A stretch of DNA of 64,000 nt from Streptomyces sp. CB01201 (GTDB taxonomy: Bacteria > Actinomycetota > Actinomycetes > Streptomycetales > Streptomycetaceae). Both the position numbers and the translations under genes were made by a program. How positions within the stretch are numbered: the first letter of the stretch is position 1; each line of letters begins with the position of its first letter. The notes under the pieces were generated by a model. That model was given only the letters and a program-made list of their open reading frames with translations. It searched no databases and was not told the origin of the DNA. This document shows, in pieces, positions 49,221 to 58,396 of this stretch. The stretch spans positions 50,251-114,250 of the forward strand of contig NZ_NNBJ01000023.1 in the NCBI RefSeq assembly GCF_002803085.1. The letters are read 5' to 3'.

Positions 49221-50897
49221 TTACTGTCGGGCCGTTGGCGCATTGCGCCCGGTTCGATCGGGGTGGGCCCCGCCGCTGTCCATCGGCATCAGGCGCAACT
49301 GAAGCATGGCGGCGAACCGCGCGGAGGGGTCCTGGAGGTCGATCTGCCCCACCTCGGCCACCCGGCGGATGCGGTAGCGGAAGGTGTTGGGGTGGACGAA
49401 CGCGTTGGCGGAGGCGGCGACGACGTCTCCGAAGGCGTCCAGCCAGGCGCGCAGCGTCTCGACGAGATGGGCGTTGTGCTTGGCGTCGTACGCCGCGAGG
49501 CGGGCGAGCGGGCCGGACGGCTCATCGCGGTTGCTGATCGCCAGGTCGCGTATCTCCAGCATGAGGGCGTCGACGTACACATCGGCGATCGCCGCGACGC
49601 GCGGGGAGTTCCGGCCGCTGAAAAGCACCCGCAGGGTGCGGTCGGCATTGGTGCGGGAGCGCGCGAGCGCTGCCGGTTCCAGAGCCACCGACCCGATGCC
49701 GATGACGGCGCCCGCCCGGTCGCCGGTGCGCTCAAGGAAGTTGGAGGCGACCTGTACGGCGCGTTCGCGCACGCGGGCGCTGTCCGAGGCCACGGGGAAC
49801 AGCGCGTACGCCACGTCACCCAGCAGGGCCACGGCGGACCGAGGCTGGACGGCACTGAGATGCACGGCCAGGGCCGCGGTCAGGCGTTGGTGCTCGGCGG
49901 TGATGTGCGCGTGGTCCACGCCCCGGCCGGGGGGCAGGCCCATGGCCATGACCAGGGTCGGCTCGTCGGCCAGGCCCAGGCGGCCCAGCGCCGCGATGGC
50001 CCCGGCGCCGCCTTCGAGCGCGGTCGCCACCAGGTCGGCGCGCAGCCGGTACTCGGCGTCGGTGCCGGCCCGGAAGCGGAGCATGTGCAGCGCGGCGAGT
50101 TTGGCCGCCTCCAGGAAGGCCGCCTCCCGCTCGCGGGTCAGCGGTTCGCGCACGGCCGCCCACACCGAGCCGAGGATCTCGTCCCCGGCCCGAACCGCCA
50201 CCGCGACCCGCGGCAACGCCACTTCGTCCTCCATCGTCGGCGCCGGCACGTGCACCAGGCCCTCGCTGCGGTAGAGCTCCTTGAACACGCCGTGCTCCTC
50301 GTGGAGGCGCAGATACCGCTCGGGTACCTGACGGGCCAGGATGCTCTCGACCCGGGCGGTGTCGGCCTCGTCCTGGCCACCGGAGAAGGCGAGGATCCTG
50401 GAGCGACGGTCCTCGATGGTGACCGGAGCGTCGAGCAGCGTGCCGATGGCATTGGCCAGGGCGAACAGATCGCCGGACGGCACCCCGCCCAGGGTGTGTT
50501 CCGCGGCCTCGCCGACATCTCCCTCGGACAGCAGCGTGCGCAGCATGGCCGCCAGCTGTGCCCAGGATGCCCCGCGGGTGAGGGTCAGCAGCGCCACTCC
50601 GGTCTCGGCCACCGCCCGCTCAAGACGGGCCGCGTCCTCGACCGGCCCCCTGACCACGAGGGCCGCGGCGCCATGGGGCCGCAGGCCGTGCAGGACCTCC
50701 GCCGTCTCGTCCGCCCCGCGGACGCCGGTGCCGAGGACGATCGCGTGCGGCGGGTAGTGCTGCTCGTCATACGGATCGTGAATGCCGACGCCGCCGATCT
50801 CGACGGCCCGCTCCCAGTCGCCGTACAGCGGATCGAGGAGCGTGGAGCCGAGGTCCGCGAGCACCCGGCTGAGACTCCTGGCGGAATGCGTCGACAT
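49221..50897 (-). CDS. PucR/CdaR-family transcriptional regulator
   Basis: Of four possible ATGs I take the last (50897, MSTHSARSLSRVLADLGSTL); the first abuts its ribosome site. The 558-residue protein has an N-terminal PucR ligand domain (ELLDP-type DPLYGDWERAVEIGGVGIHD, VRGADETAEVLHGLRPHGAA), a GGDEF-like central domain (DLVATALEGGAGAIAALGRL and VALLGDVAYALFPVASDSAR), and a C-terminal helix-turn-helix (RLAAYDAKHNAHLVETLRAW, NTFRYRIRRVAEVGQIDLQD). PucR regulators control purine, amino-acid or aldehyde metabolism. It is divergent from the FadR-type gene that precedes the carboxylic acid reductase, so one regulon is plausible. Confidence 0.92.
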   Translation of the reverse strand: MSTHSARSLSRVLADLGSTLLDPLYGDWERAVEIGGVGIHDPYDEQHYPPHAIVLGTGVRGADETAEVLHGLRPHGAAALVVRGPVEDAARLERAVAETGVALLTLTRGASWAQLAAMLRTLLSEGDVGEAAEHTLGGVPSGDLFALANAIGTLLDAPVTIEDRRSRILAFSGGQDEADTARVESILARQVPERYLRLHEEHGVFKELYRSEGLVHVPAPTMEDEVALPRVAVAVRAGDEILGSVWAAVREPLTREREAAFLEAAKLAALHMLRFRAGTDAEYRLRADLVATALEGGAGAIAALGRLGLADEPTLVMAMGLPPGRGVDHAHITAEHQRLTAALAVHLSAVQPRSAVALLGDVAYALFPVASDSARVRERAVQVASNFLERTGDRAGAVIGIGSVALEPAALARSRTNADRTLRVLFSGRNSPRVAAIADVYVDALMLEIRDLAISNRDEPSGPLARLAAYDAKHNAHLVETLRAWLDAFGDVVAASANAFVHPNTFRYRIRRVAEVGQIDLQDPSARFAAMLQLRLMPMDSGGAHPDRTGRNAPTARQ

Positions 50898-51042
50898 GTG
50901 CCTCATCATCTCCGCAGCTTAGGGCCGCGAGGGCCGCCGGAATTCGTATGCGCGGACGACGATATGTCAGGCAATCCGTCGGACAGGACGAACCGGGATC
51001 GCCGGGATGCGATGCAGTCGGCGCAGGGCCCGGGCAGTCTCA

Positions 51043-51070
51043 AACATGCGATGTTCAAACGTCTGATGTT
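51043..51070. promoter_or_regulatory. Two tandem AACRT...GATGTT dyads, probable GntR operator
   Basis: AACATGCGATGTT (51043-51055; perfect 5-3-5) and AACGTCTGATGTT (51058-51070) are two 13-bp copies spaced 15 bp, ending 17 bases before the start codon of the FadR-type gene. A CAAAC/GTTTG dyad overlaps the right copy. The position suits autorepression and control of the downstream reductase. Confidence 0.7.
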
Positions 51071-51087
51071 TGGCTAGGGTGATGTCC

Positions 51088-51780
51088 ATGAAACGCATCG
51101 ATGCACCACGCAGGTCGGCGAGCCTGGCCTCGCAGCTCGTGGACAGCCTCCGTTCGCACATCGAAGAGGGCGGATGGGCGGTGGGAACGAGGATTCCTTC
51201 GGAGCAGGCCCTCATGGAGGAGCTGGGGGTCGGACGCAGCACCCTGCGAGAGGCGATCGGGGCGCTCGTTCACCTGGGGCTCCTCGAAGCCCGGATGGGG
51301 GACGGCACGTATGTCCGCGCGTCCAGTGAGCTCCAGTCCGTCATGGTGCGCCGCGCGAGCTCGGCCCAGCGGAACGACGTACTCGAACTGCGCACCGTGC
51401 TGGAGGAGTTCGCCTCGAAGGCCGCCGCCCTGCGCCGCAGCGAGGATCAACTCGTGCAGCTGCGAGAGCTGTTGGCCGACGCGGAGACGGCGTGCGAGAG
51501 CGAGGACCTGGCCGCGGCCAAGGACGTCGACGCCCTGTTCCACCGGGCCGTGGTCCGCGCGAGTGGAAACGACCTCCTGATGGAGGTGTACGACCACCTC
51601 GGTACCGCCCTCACCGCCACGGTGGGGGAGCTGCCCTGGGACGCCGCCGCCGCGCAGGAGCATGCCGGCCTGCACAGGCGCCTCGTCGAGGCGATCGAGG
51701 TCCGGGACGGGGACGGCGCCCGTGCCGCGGCGGCCGCCATCGTCCAGCTCACCCGGGACACCGATGGCGACAGCTCATGA
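51088..51780 (+). CDS. FadR-type (FCD) GntR regulator
   Basis: The ATG at 51088 (MKRIDAPRRSASLASQLVDS) gives 230 residues; a TTG and ATG just upstream are possible but less likely. The winged helix has WAVGTRIPSEQALMEELGVG, RSTLREAIGALVHLGLLEAR and GDGTYV. From about residue 85 the FCD domain follows (VLELRTVLEEFASKAAALRR, VDALFHRAVVRASGNDLLME, AGLHRRLVEAIEVRDGDGAR), with histidines that bind metal and an acid ligand. Its stop is 62 bases before the reductase start, so the two are likely one operon. Confidence 0.92.
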   Translation: MKRIDAPRRSASLASQLVDSLRSHIEEGGWAVGTRIPSEQALMEELGVGRSTLREAIGALVHLGLLEARMGDGTYVRASSELQSVMVRRASSAQRNDVLELRTVLEEFASKAAALRRSEDQLVQLRELLADAETACESEDLAAAKDVDALFHRAVVRASGNDLLMEVYDHLGTALTATVGELPWDAAAAQEHAGLHRRLVEAIEVRDGDGARAAAAAIVQLTRDTDGDSS

Positions 51781-51842
51781 ACCACGTGGACCCCGCCCCT
51801 CGATTCCCTTGCCCCGCCAGCGCAACAGGAGGCCACTTACCC

Positions 51843-54800
51843 ATGTCCGCACCTGAGTTGACCCATGAACTCGACTCGTACACCGCCCGGCGCGGCGAGT
51901 ACTTGACCTCGACGGACCCGCAGTTCCGTGGCGCCGCGCCCCTGGAGTCCGTCACCACCGCGCTCCGGCGGCCGGGGCTGTCTCTCGGCGAACTCGTGGC
52001 CACCGTCATGGAGAGCTACGCGGACCGCGCCGCCCTGGGCGAGCGTGCCATGGAGGCGGTCACCGCCCCCGACACGGGGCGCACCGGGATGCGCCTGCTG
52101 GAACGGTTCGACACGATCACCTACGGCGAACTGTGGGAGCGGGTGGGCGCGGTGACGTCGGAGTGGACGCACCACCCCGAAGAAGCCCTCGTCCCGGGCG
52201 ATGTCGTCGCGCTGCTCGGCCCTGCGAGCGCCGAGTACACCGTGGCGGATCTGGCCTGCATCCGGTCCGGCGCCGTATGCGTACCCTTGCCGGCCGGCAC
52301 GACGGCCGCCCACTTGGCTCCCATCGTCGCGCAGTCCGCCCCGCGGCTGCTGGCCGTCGACGCAACGCAACTCGAAGTCGCGCTCCAGGTCGCGGCGGAT
52401 GCCCCGTCATTGCGCAGGATCGTCGTTCTGGGACATCGCCAAGAGAGCACCGGGCACCGCGAGTTGGTGGCCGGCGTGCGCAATGGACTGGCGGCGCAGG
52501 GCCGTGGCGTCACGGTGGACACCCTGGCATCCGTCATCGCACGGGGAAGGACCCTTCCGGCGGCGCCTTGCGTCAGCCGCCCGGCGTCAGCCGACGCACT
52601 CAACACGCTGATCTACACCTCGGGCAGTACGGGTACGCCCAAGGGAGCCATGTACACCGAAAGCCTCGCCAAGAACTTCTGGGTCGACTTCGTCCCCGGC
52701 CAGGAGGCACGGCCGTCCATCGTCCTCAACTATCTGCCGCTGAGCCACATGGTGGGGCGCGGGGTGCTGTTCAGCACGCTGGCCAGGGGCGGTATCGCCT
52801 ACTTCGCGGCGTCGAGCGACTTGTCGACGCTCTTCGAGGACCTGGCCCTGGTCCGGCCCACCGAACTGATCATGGTGCCCCGCATCTGCGACATGCTCTT
52901 CCAGCGCCACCAGACCGTGCTGGCCGGCTTGAGCAGGGAGAGCGACGGTGACGCTGCCCTCGCCATGGAGGCCGGGGTCCGGGCCGGAGCGGAGCTGCGG
53001 GAGAAGACGGTCGGAGGCCGCCTCCTGTGGGCCGTGAACGCCTCGGCGCCCCTCGGCGCCGAGATGAAGGCGTTCGCGCAGAGCTGTCTACGGGTCAGGA
53101 TCCTGGACGGCTATGGATCCACGGAAGCCGGCATCGTCTTTCTGGACGGCCGCGTCCTCTCCCCGCCGGTGACCGCGCACAAGCTGGTGGACGTACCCGA
53201 ACTGGGCTACTCCAGCACCGACGTGCCCCACCCCAGGGGCGAGTTGCTGATCAAGTCCGACCGGCTGATCCCGGGCTACTACCATCGCCCCGACGCCACC
53301 GCGCAGGCCTTCGACGAGGACGGCTTCTACCGTACGGGCGACATCATGGCCCGTACGGGCCGCCACGAGCTGGCCTACGTCGACCGTCGTTCCAGCGTCC
53401 TGAAGCTCTCGCAGGGCGAGTTCGTGGCTGTTTCCCGCCTGGAAAACCTCTTCGCCACCGGCCCGCTCGTGCGGCAGGTGTTCCTGTACGCCAACAGCTC
53501 GCGCCCCCATCTGCTCGCGGTCGTCGTTCCCACCGCGCAGGCACTCGCGGACGTGGGCGGGAACGCTGACAAGCTCAGGCCGGGCCTGCGCGCATCCATG
53601 CGGCAAGTGGCCGCCGAGAGCGGCCTCAACTCCCATGAAATACCGAGGGACTTCCTGATCGAAGTCGAGCCGTTCAGCCAGGACAACGGCCTGCTCTCCG
53701 GGCTGCGCAAGCCGCTGCGACCCGCCCTCGCACGCCGCTACGGCGAGCGTCTGGAGACGCTGTACAACGAGATCGCCGACCACGAGAGTGACCAGATCGG
53801 GGCCTTGCGCCGGGACGGCCCGGACCGACCGGTGCGTGAAACGGTACTCCAGGCCGCTCTGGCACTGCTCGGACGGCAGCAGGGCGATGTACACCCGGGA
53901 ACGCACTTCCACGAACTGGGCGGTGACAGCCTCTCCGCGGTGGCGTACTCCCAGTTGCTCAAGGACATCCACCGTGTCGACGTCCCCGTCGATGTCATCA
54001 TCAACCCGGTCAACACACTGCGGCAGGTGGGCGAGCACATCGAGCGGGAGCTGGCGTCGCAACGCCGACGGCCGACCGCCGACACCGTCCATGGGCAGGG
54101 CGCGACCCGGCTCGCCGCCAAGGACCTGACCCTGGACGCGTTCTTCGACACCGCCCTCGTGACGAACTCCGGCCCGCCGACCGATCCGATGCCCGAGGCG
54201 CGGACGGTCCTGCTGACCGGCGCCAACGGCTATCTGGGGCGGTTCCTCTGCCTCGAATGGCTCCAGCGCGTCGCTGAACGCAACGGAACCGTGGTGTGTG
54301 TCGTTCGCGGCCGGACCAATGAGCTGGCCCGGGCACGGCTGGACGAGGTGTTCGAGGGTGGCGACCCTGAACTCGCCGCCCGGTACGCCGACTTGGCCAA
54401 GGGCCACCTGGAGGTGATCGCCGGCGACGTGGGGGAGCCCGACCTCGGGCTCGACGGACCGGCCTGGCAGCGGCTGGCCGAGACCGTGGACCTGATCGTC
54501 CACTCGGCGGCCCTGGTGAACCACGTCCTGCCCTATGGCCAGTTGTTCGGCCCGAACGTCCTGGGTACGGCAGAAGTGATCAAGCTCGCCGTCGCCTCCC
54601 GGGTCAAGCAGGTCACCTTCATCTCCACGGTCGCCGTCGCCTTCGACTCCCCGGCGGCAGCGGACGAGACGTCGGACATCCGCACGGCCTGCCCCGAGCG
54701 CGCGATCGGGAGGGCGTACGCGAGCGACACGGCGTACGCGGACGGCACGGCGTACGCCGACGACACGCAGTACGCGAACGGGTACGCGGCCAGCAAATGG

Positions 54801-55436
54801 GCCGGCGAAGTACTTCTGCGCGAGGCCCACCACACGTTCGGTCTGCCCGTGGCCGTATTCCGCTCGAATCTGATCCTCGCCCACCCGCACTACCGGGGTC
54901 AGGTCAACGTCCCGGACGTCTTCACACGGCTGCTGGTCAGCCTGCTGGCGACCGGGATCGCGCCGGGCAGCTTCTACGCACCGGGCAACGGCGAAGGCGG
55001 CGCCCACTACGACGCGCTTCCCGTCGACTTCACCGCGCAGGCCGTGGCCTCCCTCGGTGACCACGCGCGGGCAGGACACCGGACCTTCAACGTCGTGAAT
55101 CCGCACGAGGACGGAATCTCACTCGACACCTTCATCGACTGGCTGGTGGCCGCCGGCCATCCCGTCAGCCGCATCCACGACTACGACGAATGGCTCCGCC
55201 GCTTCGAGGCCGCCATGCACCGCCTGCCGGACCGCCAGAAGCGGCACTCCCTGCTCCCACTGCTCCACGCCTTCGCCCACCCCCAGGCGCATCTGCCCGG
55301 TTCCGCCTTGCCGGCACACGAATTCCGCGCGGCGGTCCGCATGGCCGAGCTCGACGCCGCGCGGGACATTCCGCACCTGACACCGGACCTGATCACCAAG
55401 TACGTCGCAGATCTCCAAGCGCTGCACCTTCTGTGA
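51843..55436 (+). CDS. car: Carboxylic acid reductase (adenylation-thiolation-reductase)
   Basis: AGGAGG precedes the ATG. The 1197-residue enzyme has three parts. The adenylation domain (1-660) has YTSGSTGTPKGAMYTE near residue 260, NASAPLGAEMKAF, YGSTEAGIVFLDGRV and the hinge YVDRRSSVLKLSQGEFVAVS. A carrier domain has HELGGDSLSAVAY with the phosphopantetheine serine at residue 696. The reductase domain has TGANGYLGRFLCLEWL near 790, and an extended SDR active site with Tyr 981 and Lys 985 (YAASKWAGE). It activates acids with ATP, holds them as thioesters and reduces them to aldehydes with NADPH. It needs a phosphopantetheinyl transferase, not encoded here. A short amino-acid repeat (TAYADG type) precedes the active-site tyrosine. 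Confidence 0.95.
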   Translation: MSAPELTHELDSYTARRGEYLTSTDPQFRGAAPLESVTTALRRPGLSLGELVATVMESYADRAALGERAMEAVTAPDTGRTGMRLLERFDTITYGELWERVGAVTSEWTHHPEEALVPGDVVALLGPASAEYTVADLACIRSGAVCVPLPAGTTAAHLAPIVAQSAPRLLAVDATQLEVALQVAADAPSLRRIVVLGHRQESTGHRELVAGVRNGLAAQGRGVTVDTLASVIARGRTLPAAPCVSRPASADALNTLIYTSGSTGTPKGAMYTESLAKNFWVDFVPGQEARPSIVLNYLPLSHMVGRGVLFSTLARGGIAYFAASSDLSTLFEDLALVRPTELIMVPRICDMLFQRHQTVLAGLSRESDGDAALAMEAGVRAGAELREKTVGGRLLWAVNASAPLGAEMKAFAQSCLRVRILDGYGSTEAGIVFLDGRVLSPPVTAHKLVDVPELGYSSTDVPHPRGELLIKSDRLIPGYYHRPDATAQAFDEDGFYRTGDIMARTGRHELAYVDRRSSVLKLSQGEFVAVSRLENLFATGPLVRQVFLYANSSRPHLLAVVVPTAQALADVGGNADKLRPGLRASMRQVAAESGLNSHEIPRDFLIEVEPFSQDNGLLSGLRKPLRPALARRYGERLETLYNEIADHESDQIGALRRDGPDRPVRETVLQAALALLGRQQGDVHPGTHFHELGGDSLSAVAYSQLLKDIHRVDVPVDVIINPVNTLRQVGEHIERELASQRRRPTADTVHGQGATRLAAKDLTLDAFFDTALVTNSGPPTDPMPEARTVLLTGANGYLGRFLCLEWLQRVAERNGTVVCVVRGRTNELARARLDEVFEGGDPELAARYADLAKGHLEVIAGDVGEPDLGLDGPAWQRLAETVDLIVHSAALVNHVLPYGQLFGPNVLGTAEVIKLAVASRVKQVTFISTVAVAFDSPAAADETSDIRTACPERAIGRAYASDTAYADGTAYADDTQYANGYAASKWAGEVLLREAHHTFGLPVAVFRSNLILAHPHYRGQVNVPDVFTRLLVSLLATGIAPGSFYAPGNGEGGAHYDALPVDFTAQAVASLGDHARAGHRTFNVVNPHEDGISLDTFIDWLVAAGHPVSRIHDYDEWLRRFEAAMHRLPDRQKRHSLLPLLHAFAHPQAHLPGSALPAHEFRAAVRMAELDAARDIPHLTPDLITKYVADLQALHLL
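54714..54767 (+). repeat. Three in-frame 18-bp repeats inside the reductase domain
   Basis: Units of the form GCGTACGCGGACGACACG repeat three times, and a partial fourth follows, encoding AYASDT, AYADGT, AYADDT, QYANG. The block ends 15 bases before the catalytic tyrosine codon. Copy-number change keeps the frame but would alter the loop beside the active site. Confidence 0.85.
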
Positions 55437-55640
55437 CACATCCCGCTGATGCGTTCCGATCATGCGGGCCACCGGCGACTGCCGTGACGTCACGTCGTAC
55501 GACGGAGCCCCGGCCTTCCCCCGCGCGGCTGCGCCACCTCAGCCGGCCGGTTCACGGGACTCAGGGCATGAGGGCAGCGGAGGATCGACGGACCCGAAAT
55601 TGATGGAACCACAAAACCGCTGGTCAGCTACGGTGGCGGC

Positions 55641-56003
55641 ATGAATGACAGCCTGCCTGAGGACGTTGCCGAGGTGCTCGGCCTGATGCTGAGCCCGGAC
55701 GAGCCCGATCACGTCGCCCTCCGACGGCAGGTGCCCCATCTCAGCGTGCAGTCCCGTTGTCCGTGCGGGTGCGGTACCGCCTACTTCGAACTCGACGCCG
55801 ACTCGGTGGAGCCCGCGGCGACGGGGCCCGGCACCGTCGTGGCTGTCGATGTCCCGCTGGTCACCGAGACCGGCGAATGCCCTGGCGAGGTCCTGGTCTT
55901 CGTGCAGGGCGGCTACCTCTCATGGCTGGAGGTCTGCTCTTGGAGCGATGACGTCGAGGTGGATCTCGCTGCGGCGCGGCGCTGGCTGCAGCCCTCGTCC
56001 TGA
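55641..56003 (+). CDS. Hypothetical protein with CPCGCG motif
   Basis: The 120-residue product contains RCPCGCGTAYFELD (three cysteines in a short loop) followed by beta strands (GTVVAVDVPLVTETGECPGE, VLVFVQGGYLSWLEVCSWSD). The cysteines could bind zinc. No ribosome site is visible; TACGGT lies just before the ATG and may be a -10, so the transcript could be leaderless. I do not recognise the family. Its codon usage is normal and it stands alone between the reductase and a TetR gene. Confidence 0.75.
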   Translation: MNDSLPEDVAEVLGLMLSPDEPDHVALRRQVPHLSVQSRCPCGCGTAYFELDADSVEPAATGPGTVVAVDVPLVTETGECPGEVLVFVQGGYLSWLEVCSWSDDVEVDLAAARRWLQPSS

Positions 56004-56082
56004 ACCCGAGCCGTCGGCATCCGGCTGCGGTCGGGCTTTCCCGTCGGCTCGCGGATCGAGGCGAGGGCGGCCGGCGCCGAGT

Positions 56083-56742
56083 TCAGGGATGGGAGGTGTG
56101 GCGACGGCCGGGCGTCATCAGGTAGGCGATCGCCATGTCGCTGAGCTCGTCCGCGTACGTGCGCGTGGCCGTATCGCCGGTGATGGGGTCGGGGCGTACG
56201 GAGTTGTGGAAGCAGGCCCCCAGGATGCCGCGGGCCACGGTGTCCAGTGCCGTTTGGGGGTCGGAGCGCCGGATCTCCTTGGCGTAGGGGGCTGCCGCTT
56301 CCAGGAGGAGCCGGTGGATTTCGGTGATGGTGCGGGCTCCGCGCTCCAGCGACTTGGCGCCTCGCGTGCGCAGCAACTCGGGGAAGAGATTGCTGCTGTC
56401 GCTGAACGATTGCAGCAGGGCGTGCGCGTAGGCGTCCATGACGCCCGTCAGCGTGGGCTCGGCCGCACGCAAGCGCTCCGCGACGTACTCTTCGCGCCGT
56501 TCCAGCATCCGCTCGCTCAGGGCAGTGATCAGCTGTTCCTTGTCCTGGAAGCGGCGGTAGATCGTGCCTACGGCGACGCCCGCACGTTCCGCCACACCGG
56601 TCATCGTCATGTCCTCAAGGCCCGATGAGGAGGCGATGTCCTCGGCGGCCCGGAGCACACGAGCCAGCGTCGCGGCGCTGCGCGCCTGCCGGGGCTCCCG
56701 GTAGGGCGCTGATCGTTCTGGGTCCTCGGTCATGCCGGGCAT
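56083..56742 (-). CDS. TetR-family regulator
   Basis: The ATG at 56742 or the one three codons later begins the TetR domain (RSAATLARVLRAAEDIASSS, GVAERAGVAVGTIYRRFQDK); the frame upstream of it is poor. About 219 residues total. The ligand domain is all-helical. Its start is 65 bases from a 26-bp near-palindrome that lies in front of the divergent gene of unknown function at 56851. It probably represses that gene and itself. Confidence 0.9.
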   Translation of the reverse strand: MPGMTEDPERSAPYREPRQARSAATLARVLRAAEDIASSSGLEDMTMTGVAERAGVAVGTIYRRFQDKEQLITALSERMLERREEYVAERLRAAEPTLTGVMDAYAHALLQSFSDSSNLFPELLRTRGAKSLERGARTITEIHRLLLEAAAPYAKEIRRSDPQTALDTVARGILGACFHNSVRPDPITGDTATRTYADELSDMAIAYLMTPGRRHTSHP

Positions 56743-56806
56743 GGTAGCCGCGAGGGCCTGACCTGGCTCTTTTGACAAGTGATGCACTCCCAGGGGTAAC
56801 TTCCCG

Positions 56807-56832
56807 ATGTGAATGTGAATTCGCATTCACAT
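56807..56832. promoter_or_regulatory. 26-bp near-perfect palindrome, probable TetR operator
   Basis: The sequence is symmetric about GAATTC (56818-56823) with only one mismatched pair. Each arm contains ATGTGAATG-type repeats. It is centred 31 bases upstream of the start of the gene at 56851 and about 78 bases from the TetR start codon, so it can control both promoters. Confidence 0.8.
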
Positions 56833-56850
56833 CATATCGGAGGTTCGATC

Positions 56851-57546
56851 ATGACCGACACGCAGACTTCTCCGCCCGTGACCGTGACGCTCGAATCGGG
56901 GCCCGCCGGGCCCGGGAGCATCGACGACTTCGAGCTGTTCTACGCCCGCCGGGCCCTGGACCGCTTCCGGACGCTGCTGGGACGCCAAGGGCTTCTCGAC
57001 CTTCTGGCCGCGGACATCGAGAAGGGCAATGCCTTCCTGCGCGAGAGCGCGCGTACGTCCGACGGCAGGTTCAAGGCAGGTACCACCGTGCTCGCGGCCA
57101 GGGGCCTCACCTCGGGCGCGTTCCTCGCCTGGATGGATAAGGCGTTCGCGGGCGACGGGAGCGCACTGCTCGCGGCGCACCCCGAGCACTACGTGATGGG
57201 CACCGACGACATCGGAGCCCGTGTGGTCGAGAACATCGGCCCCCACGTCTGCTCCTTCTACATGGGCGGCTGGGGCACCGACGCCATGGCCTGGGCCGAG
57301 GACGCGGAGGAACTCCTCCCGGAGTCCGAGTTTCCGCGCAAGATGTCCTCGAACCTGTTCCTGGCCGACGGCACGGTCGTCGGGCGGGCGCTGATCCAGT
57401 TCGGTGACACCGCCGAGGGCTTCACTGCGAACCTGTCGGTCTACTTCCCGGTCACGTGCCCGGACGAGGTTCTCGACCACCATCTGCGGCACTACGCCGT
57501 CGAGTTCAGGAACTGGATCGTCGCCGCGGCGGCAGCCCGCGCCTGA
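56851..57546 (+). CDS. Conserved protein of unknown function, likely TetR target
   Basis: The ATG at 56851 follows CGGAGG. The 231-residue protein is soluble, with no signal peptide or membrane segments: FELFYARRALDRFRTLLGRQ, DKAFAGDGSALLAAHPEHYV, IGPHVCSFYMGGWGTDAMAW, FGDTAEGFTANLSVYFPVTC and a helical end (DHHLRHYAVEFRNWIVAA). I do not recognise a family. The palindrome in its promoter and the divergent TetR gene make it the probable inducible gene of the pair, perhaps an enzyme or ligand-binding protein for the inducer. Confidence 0.8.
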   Translation: MTDTQTSPPVTVTLESGPAGPGSIDDFELFYARRALDRFRTLLGRQGLLDLLAADIEKGNAFLRESARTSDGRFKAGTTVLAARGLTSGAFLAWMDKAFAGDGSALLAAHPEHYVMGTDDIGARVVENIGPHVCSFYMGGWGTDAMAWAEDAEELLPESEFPRKMSSNLFLADGTVVGRALIQFGDTAEGFTANLSVYFPVTCPDEVLDHHLRHYAVEFRNWIVAAAAARA

Positions 57547-57631
57547 GAGCCGTGCCGGACGCCGAGCCATATCGCCCACGCGGCCGACCGGCCGGCGTCC
57601 GGCCGGCCTGGCGAGCGGTGGCCCCGACGAC

Positions 57632-58249
57632 GTGCGATACGAGCCCGGTTCGGCGCCGGGCGCGGTGTCCCTGCGCAAGGTTGCGGCCCGGCTCAACGCC
57701 GGCCCGATGCGGTTGTACGGATACATCTCCACCAAACAGGAACTGCTCGACCTCATGCTCGACGAGGTCCACGCCGAGATCCTCCCGAAGGAGCGGGCCG
57801 GTGACTGGCGCGCGGCGCTGCGCACCCTCGCCCACCGGACCAGGCAGGCCGCCTTGCGACACGTATGGCTGGCCGACCTGCTCGGGGGTCGCCCGACCCT
57901 GGGCCCGAACGGCCTGGCCGTGACCGAGGCCAGGCTGGCCGCTCTCCACGGGCTCTCCGACATCGACACCGTCCTGCGCGCCGCGGAGACCGTCAGCGCG
58001 TACTGCACCGGCGCGATCCGACGGGAGGTCGCCAACCTGCGGGCCGAGCGCACCACGGGCCTCTCCAAGCTTGAGTGGCAGCGCGCCCACGGCCCGCATG
58101 TGACGCGCACGTTGGCCTCGGGCCGCTTTCCGGCGCTGGCCGAAGCCGTGCACGCCGGCACGGACGTGGACGCCGAGTCGTCGTTCGCGACCGGCCTGGA
58201 GTGGGTTCTCGACGCCGTGGCCGCCCAACTCGACCCGCCGCAGGTGTGA
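57632..58249 (+). pseudogene. N-terminally truncated TetR regulator
   Basis: The open frame reads directly into the second half of a TetR helix-turn-helix (AVSLRKVAARLNAGPMRLYG, YISTKQELLDLMLDEVHAEI) and then a complete TetR_C-like domain (WRAALRTLAHRTRQAALRHV, WLADLLGGRPTLG). The helix that normally precedes it is missing: the sequence upstream to 57547 has no TetR-like part and no good start. A GTG at 57632 is the only feasible start for a shortened protein. A remnant is more likely than a working repressor, though the ligand domain may still fold. Confidence 0.6.
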
Positions 58250-58396
58250 CGCTTCGGCCGGCCGCCGGGGTGCTCCGCCGCGCGCCGACGTGGCGGGAGA
58301 GCCTGGCGTCCACGGCCGCGCCCGACTGCCGCGGGGCGATGGAGTGCAGGACGGTCCCGCACTCGTGCAGCGGTGCCATGTCCGTACAGGACGGTG

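Noticed and set aside
53088..55106. 672-codon minus-strand frame opposite the carboxylic acid reductase
   Set aside because: Antisense shadow; the plus-strand protein has all expected motifs.
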